64,000 nt of DNA from NCBI RefSeq assembly GCF_027925525.1, contig NZ_BSDJ01000018.1, positions 1-64,000 of the forward strand, read 5' to 3'. How positions within the stretch are numbered: position 1 is the first letter of the stretch; each line of letters starts with the position of its first letter. Positions 8,763-16,987 of the stretch are shown here, one piece after another. Below the pieces are notes generated by a model. The model did not search any database and had not been told where the DNA came from. It worked only from the letters and a program-made list of their open reading frames with translations. This stretch comes from Paenibacillus tyrphae. Lineage in GTDB: Bacteria > Bacillota > Bacilli > Paenibacillales > NBRC-103111. A program made the position numbers and the translations under genes.

Positions 8763-8810
8763 AAGAGCTTCAAACCCGCCGATAACCTCGGGCTTGAAGC
8801 TCTTGATTTT
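8763..8810 (-). terminator. Intrinsic terminator after the GNAT gene
   Basis: A 16-base-pair stem, AAGAGCTTCAAACCCG with CGGGCTTGAAGCTCTT, one mismatch, loop of 10. On the minus strand it is followed by CTCTTTTTA; on the plus strand by GATTTTTTA, so it may work both ways. Confidence 0.85.
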
Positions 8811-9377
8811 TTAGTTCACGGGAACGACCCGCTTCACCATATGATCGTATAAATGGCCGCTGACCTCCAACTGACCGTCCGCTTCGTAGCCTTTGGCCTC
8901 GTACAACCGTCTCGCTTTGTCGTTGCTTTCCTCGACGATCAGCGATACCTTGTCGTATCCCCGCCTTGCGGCTTCCGCTTCGAACGCCTCCATCAAAGCT
9001 TTGGCAATGCCCTGCCCCTGATGGGCCGGATCGACGGCAAGCGAATCCAAATAAAATTCGTCGTCCCGCGCTTCTTTCGTAAGCTTGACGTCGAGTTGAC
9101 CGATCCCGGCCAGCCGCTCGGCGAGCGGCCGGTCCAATTCGTCCGTACGGCTGCCGTGGTAGAACAAAATAAAGCCGACCGGACGACCGTCCCGCTCCGC
9201 AACGAGCGTATTCTCATAGCTGAGGCGGTTGTCCCGGCGCTCATAAAATTCGCGCAATATTTGCTGCGCCTGCTCCGGGTCGGTGGTACCCGTCAAAGTA
9301 AACGCAATATCGCCGATGGCGGAATAAATGAGCGGTATGACGCAAACGGCGTCCCCCGGTTGAGCTTGTCGTATCAT
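8811..9377 (-). CDS. GNAT family N-acetyltransferase
   Basis: A 188-residue single-domain GNAT enzyme that would transfer an acetyl group from acetyl-CoA to an unknown amine. The DSLAVDPAHQGQGIAKALME segment is the acetyl-CoA binding motif A, with the C-terminal VEESNDKARRLYEAKGY as motif B. ATG 9377 follows AGGAGG by 6 bases. It lies 37 bases after the SgrR-like gene, on the same strand, and ends in a strong terminator, so the two may share a transcript. Confidence 0.88.
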   Translation of the reverse strand: MIRQAQPGDAVCVIPLIYSAIGDIAFTLTGTTDPEQAQQILREFYERRDNRLSYENTLVAERDGRPVGFILFYHGSRTDELDRPLAERLAGIGQLDVKLTKEARDDEFYLDSLAVDPAHQGQGIAKALMEAFEAEAARRGYDKVSLIVEESNDKARRLYEAKGYEADGQLEVSGHLYDHMVKRVVPVN

Positions 9378-9414
9378 CGGAATCCTCCTCAGGCTTCGGC
9401 CGTGCAAGTCAGTC

Positions 9415-11214
9415 TTACACGGACTGCAGCCAAACATTTTTGAAATCGATCCAGCCGAGCGAATTAATCGTTACCCCGCGCAAGGACGGGTCGTGCACCG
9501 TCTGGAGCCCTTTGAACAAGAGGAACAGCGCCACATGCTCATGATTCAGAAGCGCCTCCAGCTCCTGCATCCGGTGCTTGCGGTATTCGGGCGAAGGAGA
9601 GGCCAACAGGTCGGACGCAATTTTGTCTACGCGCGCGCTCAATTCTTCGTCCATGACGAGGCGGATGTAGCTGTCTTCGCGCAAATACAGCTCCAGCAGC
9701 GACACTTCTCCTTCGTCGATCACGAATTGATGCAGCAGCGCCTCCGCGTTCAAAGTACGGTCCCGGACACGCCGGGCCAGCTCGTCGATCTCGTAGCAGA
9801 CGACCTCCGCCTCGATCCCGAACTCCCGGCAGCGGTCCCGCAGCCAGTGCGCGTCCGCCAGATGCTTCCAAATAGCTGCGATCCGAAACGGCTCTCCCGT
9901 ATACCCCATCTCGTCCAAAAGCTTCCGGGCGACGGACGGATCAAACGCATGATCCTCCTGCCCCAAATAATTGTGAGGCTGCATTCCGGTTGCGGGAAAG
10001 CGGCGGTTTTCGCCCAACTGCTCCACCATGCTCTTCCGGTCGACCAGATGATGCAGCGCTTTGCGAAAGCGAACGTCCTGCTGCGGTCCGCCCTGCTGCA
10101 TATTATAGGACAACATCGAACAGCCGTTGTTCAGCAGCTCGATACGCTCCCAGTGATGCCGCACCGGATAGGTGACGCCGTCATGATTGCATAGCATTTT
10201 TTCGGAATCGGTAACTTGAAAGCTGTGCAATTCTTCCGGAGGCAGGAACACCACCTCGACCCGGTCCAAGTGCGCCCGGCCCTCGAAATAGGAGGGGTTC
10301 GCCGTCAGCACGCACCGATTCTCGTTCCACAGCTCCAAGCGGAACGGGCCGCTGCCGACCGGAGCCAGCGTGAACGCCTCTTCCCTGCCGTCCACCAGCT
10401 CTTCGGGCAAAATGCTGGTGGCAGGGAAGCACAAATAGCGAAGCAGCAAATGATTCGGCGAGCGCAACCGGATTTCGACGACCCGCTCGTCCAGCACGCG
10501 CACTTCGTCGAAGCCTTGAACCAGCCAGCGCTGCGTCAAAGGGTCCGTCTCGCGCATGAGCCGCCGCAGCGAAAAGGCGACGTCGTGAGCCGTTAATTCC
10601 CGACCATGGTGGAACATAATGCCTCGCCGTAAGTAAAATTTCCATGTGAGGTGGTCCGGACTGCACTCCCAGTAGTGGGCAACCTTCGGCTCCACCGTCT
10701 GGCGCTGCTCGTTAAAGATGACCAGCGTATTATACAGCTGCTTCATCAAATGCACCTCGAACGCATAGATCATCCGCCCGGGATCAAGGGTCAGAATGGA
10801 CCGAAACACCGGGAAGCGCAGCGTTTCAACCGGCTTGCTGTCCGCTGTTTCCTTCTTGTAGCCGAAATAATCGGACAGCCACGCCATGAACCGTTCCTTC
10901 GTATCCGTTCCCTGGCCGAACCGATCCAGCCACTCCAGCGCGTCATTCAGCCGGCCTTCCTGCATCGCCCGTTTGGACAGCTCCAGCAGCAGCTCCTGCG
11001 GTTCCATAAGAAACCGGATCCGGGATACATGCCCGCGGCCACGGCCCGGGCTCCACTCGATCCAGCCGGCGCTTTCCAGCTTTTTAAGAACTATTTTCAC
11101 ATTCCGCTCCGTACAAAGCCAGAGCCCTGTAAGGTTGGCCACCGACACTTCCGGCCAAGCTTCCCCCGGCATATGGAAGGTACGATGCAGCTCAAAGTAT
11201 TGGATTTCCAGCAT
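9415..11214 (-). CDS. SgrR-like regulator: HTH plus solute-binding domain
   Basis: A 599-residue protein with an N-terminal winged-helix domain (about residues 1-95, including CTERNVKIVLKKLESAGWIEW) joined to a family-5 extracellular solute-binding domain (about 160-590, starting near RMIYAFEVHLMKQLYNTLVI). There is no signal peptide, so the binding domain acts in the cytoplasm as an effector sensor, as in SgrR of enterobacteria. Firmicute relatives often control nearby transporters or efflux genes; here the only close partner is the GNAT gene downstream. The ligand is unknown. Confidence 0.87.
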   Translation of the reverse strand: MLEIQYFELHRTFHMPGEAWPEVSVANLTGLWLCTERNVKIVLKKLESAGWIEWSPGRGRGHVSRIRFLMEPQELLLELSKRAMQEGRLNDALEWLDRFGQGTDTKERFMAWLSDYFGYKKETADSKPVETLRFPVFRSILTLDPGRMIYAFEVHLMKQLYNTLVIFNEQRQTVEPKVAHYWECSPDHLTWKFYLRRGIMFHHGRELTAHDVAFSLRRLMRETDPLTQRWLVQGFDEVRVLDERVVEIRLRSPNHLLLRYLCFPATSILPEELVDGREEAFTLAPVGSGPFRLELWNENRCVLTANPSYFEGRAHLDRVEVVFLPPEELHSFQVTDSEKMLCNHDGVTYPVRHHWERIELLNNGCSMLSYNMQQGGPQQDVRFRKALHHLVDRKSMVEQLGENRRFPATGMQPHNYLGQEDHAFDPSVARKLLDEMGYTGEPFRIAAIWKHLADAHWLRDRCREFGIEAEVVCYEIDELARRVRDRTLNAEALLHQFVIDEGEVSLLELYLREDSYIRLVMDEELSARVDKIASDLLASPSPEYRKHRMQELEALLNHEHVALFLLFKGLQTVHDPSLRGVTINSLGWIDFKNVWLQSV

Positions 11215-11308
11215 GATCGTTTCAGCCGCTTTCGTTTGGGTTAAGCTTATTGTACTTCTTTTTGGGCTTGGGGTGAACCCGGGGGGGAATGCTTGCGGGA
11301 TGCGGGGG

Positions 11309-11887
11309 CTAGACGAGCTGGGCCTTGGCCCGGTGAAACTGCTGGAAATCGCTTGTCAATCGGTACAGCTTGGCTTCGGTTTTTTTCACGAATTTCGGAT
11401 TGGTGCTCTCCAATATTTCGTCGATATGCCAGTCCAGCTTCCCTTTTAGCTCGACAAGCCAGGAAGCGGGACGATCCTGCCGGAGCCGCCGCAAATCGTC
11501 CGCGAAAGCTTCGGATAAAAAACGGAGCTTCGGCGGCTCCAGCCAGCCACGGACGGCAAAGTGGCGCGGGGTCGTATCATACCGGAACTGCTGCCCCGGC
11601 ACTTGATCCCAGAACTCTTCCCATTCCCGGATCAAGTCGGCTTCGTAATAGATATACTTCAAGAAACCGCACAACCAAGCCGTACAGCTCGTATTACGCT
11701 GTCCGCAGCCGACGCCGTCTTCCAAAAACGGGCAGCCTGAGCAGCAGGAGCCGCCGCCCGGAATGCAAACTTTACAGATCAGATCCGCTCCCACACCTTC
11801 GAGGTAAGCCAAACCCGCTTCGATCACTTCTTGTTTGGTCGTCGGGCGTGCGAGCTCTTTTTGTTCCCAAGTCCAAAAACCGGACAT
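11309..11887 (-). CDS. Cysteine-rich protein of unknown function, likely ArsR-controlled
   Basis: A soluble protein of 192 residues. The N-terminal third holds a dense cysteine cluster: CKVC, then SCCSGCPF, GVGC, TSC and WLCGF (about residues 39-77), enough to bind a metal or Fe-S cluster. The rest is helical and charged, with a PGQQFRYD motif. I do not recognise an assigned function. ATG 11887 follows AAAGAGG. Its promoter carries a TATAAT box (11948-11953, minus strand) and then an 18-base element identical to one in the sulP promoter, which suggests shared control by the divergent ArsR repressor. Confidence 0.8.
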   Translation of the reverse strand: MSGFWTWEQKELARPTTKQEVIEAGLAYLEGVGADLICKVCIPGGGSCCSGCPFLEDGVGCGQRNTSCTAWLCGFLKYIYYEADLIREWEEFWDQVPGQQFRYDTTPRHFAVRGWLEPPKLRFLSEAFADDLRRLRQDRPASWLVELKGKLDWHIDEILESTNPKFVKKTEAKLYRLTSDFQQFHRAKAQLV

Positions 11888-11924
11888 ACGCCATCGCCTC
11901 TTTCTACGAATAACCGCTCAAATC

Positions 11925-11942
11925 TTTGATTATTTGAATATA
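11925..11942 (-). promoter_or_regulatory. ArsR-type operator in the cysteine-rich gene promoter
   Basis: On the minus strand this reads TATATTCAAATAATCAAA, starting 5 bases after the TATAAT box of the cysteine-rich gene. It is identical in all 18 bases, and in spacing to the -10 box, to the element before sulP (14910-14927). The ATTCAAAT core resembles half-sites of ArsR/SmtB repressors. Confidence 0.65.
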
Positions 11943-12041
11943 ACAATATTATACGCTCACGGTTTGTTTTACAACCGGCTTCTTTTCTGTGGTATGATAT
12001 TCATATATTCAGACGTTCAACGTTTTAAGGGGCTTAGATCC

Positions 12042-12368
12042 ATGAATCGTGAAATCCAGCAGTTTAAAGCGGAGTTTTTCAAGGCGTTGGCGCATCCTAT
12101 GCGCATCCGGATTCTTGAGGTACTGTGCGAAGGGGACAAAAACGTCAACGAGCTGCAGGCTATTCTGGGAAGCGAAGGCTCCGCCGTGTCGCAGCAGTTG
12201 GCCGTGCTCCGCAGCAAAAATGTGGTCAGCGGGACCAAAGACGGAACCTCCGTTATTTATTCTTTACGCGATCCTCTGATTAAAGACCTCCTCGGGGTAG
12301 CCAGACAAATCTTCGATAATCATTTGGTGGACGCCATCTCGCTGCTTGAAAACATACGCAACGAATAA
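12042..12368 (+). CDS. ArsR/SmtB family transcriptional repressor
   Basis: A 108-residue winged-helix regulator. FFKALAHPMRIRILEVL is the typical opening helix, GSAVSQQLAVLRSKNVVSG the recognition helix, and GTSVIYSLRDP the wing. Only one cysteine (C29, in the LCEGD position of the arsenic ELCV-type motif) is present, so a classic three-cysteine metal site is absent and the inducer is unclear. ATG 12042 has AAGGGG about 10 bases upstream. A second copy of the ten bases CATATATTCA at 12002-12011 may be its own operator. It probably controls the divergent cysteine-rich gene and sulP. Confidence 0.88.
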   Translation: MNREIQQFKAEFFKALAHPMRIRILEVLCEGDKNVNELQAILGSEGSAVSQQLAVLRSKNVVSGTKDGTSVIYSLRDPLIKDLLGVARQIFDNHLVDAISLLENIRNE

Positions 12369-12395
12369 TTATGCCGACGAACGATTGCAAATGTC

Positions 12396-12436
12396 AAAAA
12401 ACCGGTATCCTTGTGCTTGCAAGGAGCCGGTTTTTT
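12396..12436. terminator. Bidirectional terminator between arsR and ADP-ribosylglycohydrolase
   Basis: The stem AAAAAACCGG / CCGGTTTTTT (12396-12405, 12427-12436) encloses a second stem CCTTG / CAAGG. T-runs follow on both strands and the flanking genes converge here. Confidence 0.88.
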
Positions 12437-12441
12437 GGTCG

Positions 12442-13827
12442 TTATCCGTTGATGCGGCGATAAACCTCGTAGCTGCGCCGGGCGCATTCCGAAATCGCGA
12501 TCGGATGAAAGCCGTTTATTTCCGAATATAACGTATCGTTCAGCTTCGCGGTCCAACGCTCCGGCAGCCGCTTCGCCCCGTCTATCGCGCCCATGATCGA
12601 ACCGACGGTCGCGCCGTTGCAGTCGGTGTCCCAGCCGCCGAGCACCGCTGTCGTGACCGCGGTCTCGAAATCGCCGCGGCCGAAGACGAGCGCTGCCGCG
12701 CATAAGGCGGCGTTGTTGTTCGTATGCACCGGATGGTAATGCTTGAACGCTTCCCAGATCCGGTCAACCAGTTCGACCTGGTCTTTCGCTTCCCGGGCGA
12801 TCGCCACCGCTTGACGAATATCGCTAGCCAAGCGGCAGTGCTGCGGAATTTCGCTCAAGCCGATCTCAACGATCCGCTCCGGGTCGCTTTCGACGAACGC
12901 CGCGGCAATCATCGCCGCCACAAACATGGCGCCATAGATGCCGTTCTTCACGTGGGAGAACGAAGCGTCCCGCCAAGCGAATTCGGCGGCCAGTTCGGGA
13001 TGCCCGGCCGCACCGTAGGCCAATCCGTCCACGCGAATTTGCGCGCCGATCCATTCTCGGTAAGGATTCAAATGCATCCGCACCCATTCCTTTTGCGCAT
13101 CGGAATCCGTTTCCCGCTGCCACCCCATCTGGCTGTTCAGCACCGTAAAGTTGACGTAGGACCGCGCCTCGGCGGTGAACACCTTATGAAACGGCAAATG
13201 CTTAAGCCACAAGCCGCCGACGTCCCACGAGTCCCATTCCTTCCCCTTCTCCTCCAGCAGCAGCAGACCGAGCACCGTATAGCGGATATCGTCGTCCGTT
13301 TCCATATACCGGATACGCTCCAGCTCGCTTTCCTTTCCGTAAGGGGCAAGTGCGAGACCATATCGCTCCTGCGCCCGCGACTGTCCCGGCGTGTAATCTC
13401 GAATCGGCCAAGCATCCGCTCCTTCGAACCACAGCTTCACGTTGGCCCAGCCGGGATGACTATCCGTGCCGTACAGGAACGGCCCAATCTCCAGCGGTTT
13501 GCCAAGCGCGCAGCCGACGCTTCGTCCGAGCCACGCGCCATAAAACTTATCCTTCCACTGCTCCTCCGTCCAATCCGCTTGCAGCTTGCGCGGACCTTCC
13601 GGACGTGTCGCCCGGATCTCGTCCAGCCCGTTCGGCTCCGTATACGGGAAATCCGCCGCGATCGGCAATGCGGACAATTCCTCGTAAACGGCCGTCAGTC
13701 TGACGGCATCTTCCCCAGCCTCCTCCAGCTTCGCTTGAAAACCCTCAACGTCGCAGCCTTCTTCCTTCCGCTGCTTGATTTCGTCACGCAGCAAGCCTTG
13801 CAGCGCTTGCCAGCCCCAACCTGCCAT
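12442..13827 (-). CDS. ADP-ribosylglycohydrolase family protein
   Basis: A 461-residue protein with an ARH fold. The FYGAWLGRSVGCALGKPLE segment (about 112-130), ETDDDIRYTVLGLLLLE and the C-terminal GGWDTDCNGATVGSIMGA carry the acidic residues that bind the two Mg ions of this family. ARH enzymes remove ADP-ribose from proteins, or cleave related ribosides. Residues 1-110 form a mostly helical extension, longer than in short ARH proteins. ATG 13827 follows GGGGAG. It is 41 bases after the AraC gene and probably cotranscribed with it; large paenibacilli use this pairing for sugar or nucleoside use. The substrate is unknown. Confidence 0.87.
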   Translation of the reverse strand: MAGWGWQALQGLLRDEIKQRKEEGCDVEGFQAKLEEAGEDAVRLTAVYEELSALPIAADFPYTEPNGLDEIRATRPEGPRKLQADWTEEQWKDKFYGAWLGRSVGCALGKPLEIGPFLYGTDSHPGWANVKLWFEGADAWPIRDYTPGQSRAQERYGLALAPYGKESELERIRYMETDDDIRYTVLGLLLLEEKGKEWDSWDVGGLWLKHLPFHKVFTAEARSYVNFTVLNSQMGWQRETDSDAQKEWVRMHLNPYREWIGAQIRVDGLAYGAAGHPELAAEFAWRDASFSHVKNGIYGAMFVAAMIAAAFVESDPERIVEIGLSEIPQHCRLASDIRQAVAIAREAKDQVELVDRIWEAFKHYHPVHTNNNAALCAAALVFGRGDFETAVTTAVLGGWDTDCNGATVGSIMGAIDGAKRLPERWTAKLNDTLYSEINGFHPIAISECARRSYEVYRRING

Positions 13828-13868
13828 TTGCTCTCCCCATTTCCGTATCGAATGTACACCTGCCTGAC

Positions 13869-14780
13869 CTAAGTTGTACTTTCATTGTAATCGGCGGGAG
13901 AGCGCGTCGTCGTCTTATTTTCACCCGAGTCATTCTCAAAAACGGCTAACTTCCTCGATAGCTCGCGATATTCCAGCGGAGCGGCGCCGACGATTTGCCT
14001 AAACGCACGGTAAAACGGCGCATGGCTCTGGAAGCCGCTTGCAAACATCACCTCCGCCATCGGCAGCTCGGTGCTTGCCAGCAACCGCTTGGCTTCGTTC
14101 ACGCGCAGCCGGAGCAAATACTGCTTAAACCCGACGCCCAGCTTCTCCTGAAAAAGATGCCGCGCCCGGGACGGGCTTAAGCCAAGCCGGGCAGCCGCGT
14201 CTTCCAGCGTCAGCGATTCTCGAAAACGCTCGTCGATATAATCGAGCGCCGGTTTGATCCGGTAGTAGGACGAGAGGGTTCGGTTCCATTCCGCAGACGA
14301 CGTTTGTTCGCTGTAATGCCTGAGCAGCAGCGCGCAAATCTGCAAAATTTTCCCCCGCATCATGCCATGATAGCCCGGCCGCTTGTCCCGCTGCTCGTCT
14401 GCGAGCTCATGGAACAGCCCTCCGATTCGGCGGGCCACGTCCAGTTCCCCTGGAATGCGGTTCTGAAACTTCGTCGGCAAATAAACGAACGGCAGCAGCA
14501 GCTCCATATCCGCCTGCTCGATCACCATCGGGTCAAAATATAAAAACAGATAATGGCTTGGATTGTCCGCATCCGACGCGGCGGCATGCCGCTCCAGATG
14601 GTTGACGACGAAGACGTCGCCTGGCTGGGCCGCATAGGCTTTTTGCCCGAAGTAAAAGGTGCCACTGCCCGATAAACAATAACCGATCTCCAAATGGTCG
14701 TGGGTATGAAACGGATCGATATGCACGCGCGGGGACCATTCGAATAGATGGATTGCCGGCTCTTTTCGCATACTTTTCAT
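13869..14780 (-). CDS. AraC family transcriptional regulator
   Basis: A 303-residue regulator with an N-terminal cupin sensor domain (DPFHTHDHLEIGYCLSGSG near residue 20, with the metal-like HxHxxxE pattern) and a C-terminal pair of AraC helix-turn-helices (about 195-290; LTLEDAAARLGLSPSRARHL and MAEVMFASGFQSHAPFYRAF). ATG 14780 follows AAGGAG; a much longer upstream in-frame extension lacks a site and is not used. It is divergent from sulP and directly upstream of the ADP-ribosylglycohydrolase gene, which it likely controls. Confidence 0.9.
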   Translation of the reverse strand: MKSMRKEPAIHLFEWSPRVHIDPFHTHDHLEIGYCLSGSGTFYFGQKAYAAQPGDVFVVNHLERHAAASDADNPSHYLFLYFDPMVIEQADMELLLPFVYLPTKFQNRIPGELDVARRIGGLFHELADEQRDKRPGYHGMMRGKILQICALLLRHYSEQTSSAEWNRTLSSYYRIKPALDYIDERFRESLTLEDAAARLGLSPSRARHLFQEKLGVGFKQYLLRLRVNEAKRLLASTELPMAEVMFASGFQSHAPFYRAFRQIVGAAPLEYRELSRKLAVFENDSGENKTTTRSPADYNESTT

Positions 14781-14874
14781 GTCGCTCCTTGCCTCGCGGG
14801 CTATTGTGCCCTGTAGGGGTTTCGTTCCTTTCATTATACCTGAGATGATGCAAAAATCGGCACTTGTCCGCCCA

Positions 14875-14933
14875 TTGACAAGAACGGATTCCCGGGTGTA
14901 TATTCCCCATATATTCAAATAATCAAATATATG
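14875..14933 (+). promoter_or_regulatory. sulP promoter with ArsR-type operator
   Basis: TTGACA (14875-14880) and TATATT (14899-14904) are 18 bases apart. The 18-base element TATATTCAAATAATCAAA (14910-14927) begins 5 bases later. It lies within a larger palindrome with arms CATATATT / AATATATG (14908-14933). It would cover the transcription start, as expected for repression. Confidence 0.7.
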
Positions 14934-14949
14934 AAAAGAAGGTCTTGTC

Positions 14950-16677
14950 ATGAAGCGGTCGGGTAGATTTGACGGGTACAGCGCAAATGATTTTCGCCGG
15001 GATCTGATCTCAGGCTCGATTGTCGGGGTTATAGCCATTCCTTTGGGGATGGCTTTTGCCATTGCGGCCGGAGTCAAGCCTCAGTATGGCATTTATACGA
15101 CGGTGATTGCCGGATTTCTCATCTCGCTGCTCGGCGGCTCCAAATTCCAGATCGGCGGGCCGACAGGCGCGTTCGTTCCTATTTTGTTCGCTATTGTGAT
15201 GCAGTACGGTTATGAAAATTTGCTGATCGCCGGCGGACTGGCGGGAATCCTCCTTGTTTTGATGGGGGTATTCAAGCTCGGCGCGCTGATTCAGTTTATT
15301 CCCCGTCCGGTAACGATCGGCTTTACCGCCGGAATCGCCGTCATCATTTTCACCGGCCAAATCTCGAATTTTCTGGGGCTGAGCGGCATCCGCAAGCATG
15401 AGGATTTTATATCCAATATGAAAGAGATCGGGCTGCACCTGTCGACGGTAAACCTATACAGCGTCCTAACGGCGGTCGTGTGTCTCGCTTTGTTATTGGT
15501 GACCCCGAAGCTGCTGCCCCGGGTGCCCGGATCGCTCGTCGGCCTGCTGGTATCCAGCGTGCTGTCGGTCTTGCTGTTTGAGGGCCGGGTCGATACGATC
15601 GGGTCGACGTACGGCGCCATTCCCGGGACGCTTCCCCAGTTTCACGTGCCCGAGGTAACGCTTGAGAAGGTGATCCCGCTTCTTGGGCCGGCCTGCATCA
15701 TCGCAGCACTCGGAGGAATCGAGTCGCTCTTGTCGGCGGTCGTAGCCGACGGCATGACGGGAAGCCGCCATCACAGCAACCGCGAGCTGATCGGACAAGG
15801 AATTGCGAACATCGTCACTCCTTTGTTCGGCGGAATTCCAGCGACGGGTGCGATTGCCAGAACCGCGGCGAATATTAAGAACGGTGCGGCGAGTCCTGTA
15901 TCGGGGATGGTGCACAGCGTCTTCGTCCTGCTCGTGCTGATTGTGCTAGCCCCCTTGGCTTCTGCAATTCCGCTGGCCAGCATGGCGCCAATCCTGATGA
16001 TCGTGGCCTGGAATATGAGCGAGCGCAGAGAGTTTGCTCATATTGTGAAAACAAGAACAGCCGATTCCGTCGTCCTGATCATTACTTTCTTGCTCACTGT
16101 GCTGACCGATCTGACGACGGCTGTGATCGCCGGATTGATTCTTGCAGTTGTCCTGTTCGTCCGACGAATGAGCGGCATGCTCAAGGTGGCCAAAGTTTTG
16201 CCTGATCCGGCTTCGCACCGCGGGAAAGTGGCTTCTCATATCGTAAACGACAGCCATGACTGCCCGCAGATTGCCATTATTTCGGTGGAGGGAGCGTTGT
16301 TTTTCGGAGCGGGAACGCTGTTTGAAAAATCGATTTCGGGGACGCTCGACGAACGGCCGAAAATTGTGATCCTGCGCCTCGGAAAAGTGCTGTTCATGGA
16401 CACGACGGGGGAATCATATTTGGCCGGCGTGGTCCGGGATATCGTCCGGCAAGGCGGCGTCGTTCTCATCTCGGGCCTGCAGTCGCAGCCCCGGGACGTG
16501 TTGAAACGAACCGGACTCGACGAACTGATCGGAAAAGAACACTTTTTTGAACATACGGGCGAGGCGATTAACTACGCTTTGACCCGGCTGGAGCAACGGA
16601 AATGTCTGGGCTGCCGGCATTTTGCCTTTCGGGAGTGCGCCGCCTTGTCTCAACCGGATATTGCAAGCGAGCGTTAA
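14950..16677 (+). CDS. SulP family inorganic anion transporter with STAS domain
   Basis: A 575-residue SulP transporter: about 10-12 membrane segments (residues 15-410, with VIAIPLGMAFAIAAGVKPQYG and GGSKFQIGGPTGAFVPI as family motifs), followed by a cytoplasmic STAS domain (about 430-540). Members carry sulfate, bicarbonate or other anions. After the STAS domain is an unusual short tail with C552, C555 and C563 (KCLGC...REC). ATG 14950 has GAAGG close upstream. The promoter shares an 18-base element with the cysteine-rich gene at 11309-11887, so it is likely repressed by the ArsR protein. Confidence 0.92.
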   Translation: MKRSGRFDGYSANDFRRDLISGSIVGVIAIPLGMAFAIAAGVKPQYGIYTTVIAGFLISLLGGSKFQIGGPTGAFVPILFAIVMQYGYENLLIAGGLAGILLVLMGVFKLGALIQFIPRPVTIGFTAGIAVIIFTGQISNFLGLSGIRKHEDFISNMKEIGLHLSTVNLYSVLTAVVCLALLLVTPKLLPRVPGSLVGLLVSSVLSVLLFEGRVDTIGSTYGAIPGTLPQFHVPEVTLEKVIPLLGPACIIAALGGIESLLSAVVADGMTGSRHHSNRELIGQGIANIVTPLFGGIPATGAIARTAANIKNGAASPVSGMVHSVFVLLVLIVLAPLASAIPLASMAPILMIVAWNMSERREFAHIVKTRTADSVVLIITFLLTVLTDLTTAVIAGLILAVVLFVRRMSGMLKVAKVLPDPASHRGKVASHIVNDSHDCPQIAIISVEGALFFGAGTLFEKSISGTLDERPKIVILRLGKVLFMDTTGESYLAGVVRDIVRQGGVVLISGLQSQPRDVLKRTGLDELIGKEHFFEHTGEAINYALTRLEQRKCLGCRHFAFRECAALSQPDIASER

Positions 16678-16680
16678 AAA

Positions 16681-16715
16681 AGCAGCCCTGCCAAGTCGAG
16701 CTTGGCGGGGCTGCT
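16681..16715. terminator. Terminator shared by sulP and sspH
   Basis: AGCAGCCCTGCCAAG and CTTGGCGGGGCTGCT form a 15-base-pair stem with one G-U pair and a 5-base loop. On the minus strand it is followed by six T; the flanking genes converge. Confidence 0.88.
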
Positions 16716-16730
16716 GCATTATTGAACAGC

Positions 16731-16910
16731 TTAACCTTCTATTAAGCTGTTCAACGGAACCTCTTGCTCTTGCTCCGGCTGATCGAGCGGATAGATTCTG
16801 GCGGACTCCCGTTCTTCATCCACATGCTGGATATAAATCGGAACTCCTTCGTACGTCACGTTCGCCATCACCGGCGAAGCGGCGATTTCCTGGGCGCGCT
16901 GCTTATTCAT
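16731..16910 (-). CDS. sspH: Small acid-soluble spore protein, H type
   Basis: A 59-residue protein reading MNKQRAQEIAASP, then NVTYEGVPIYIQHVDEE and ARIYPLDQPEQEQ, which matches the SspH family of minor small acid-soluble spore proteins in both order and length. It would bind or coat spore DNA in the developing forespore. ATG 16910 follows AAGGAGG by 8 bases. It stands alone, and ends at the terminator shared with sulP. It is evidence that the host forms endospores. Confidence 0.92.
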   Translation of the reverse strand: MNKQRAQEIAASPVMANVTYEGVPIYIQHVDEERESARIYPLDQPEQEQEVPLNSLIEG

Positions 16911-16987
16911 GGCTATGACCTCCTTAGATTAGGTGACCGTCATAGTATGCGCCCAAGCGGCTGGAATATGCTTCCCTACTTCCCCGG

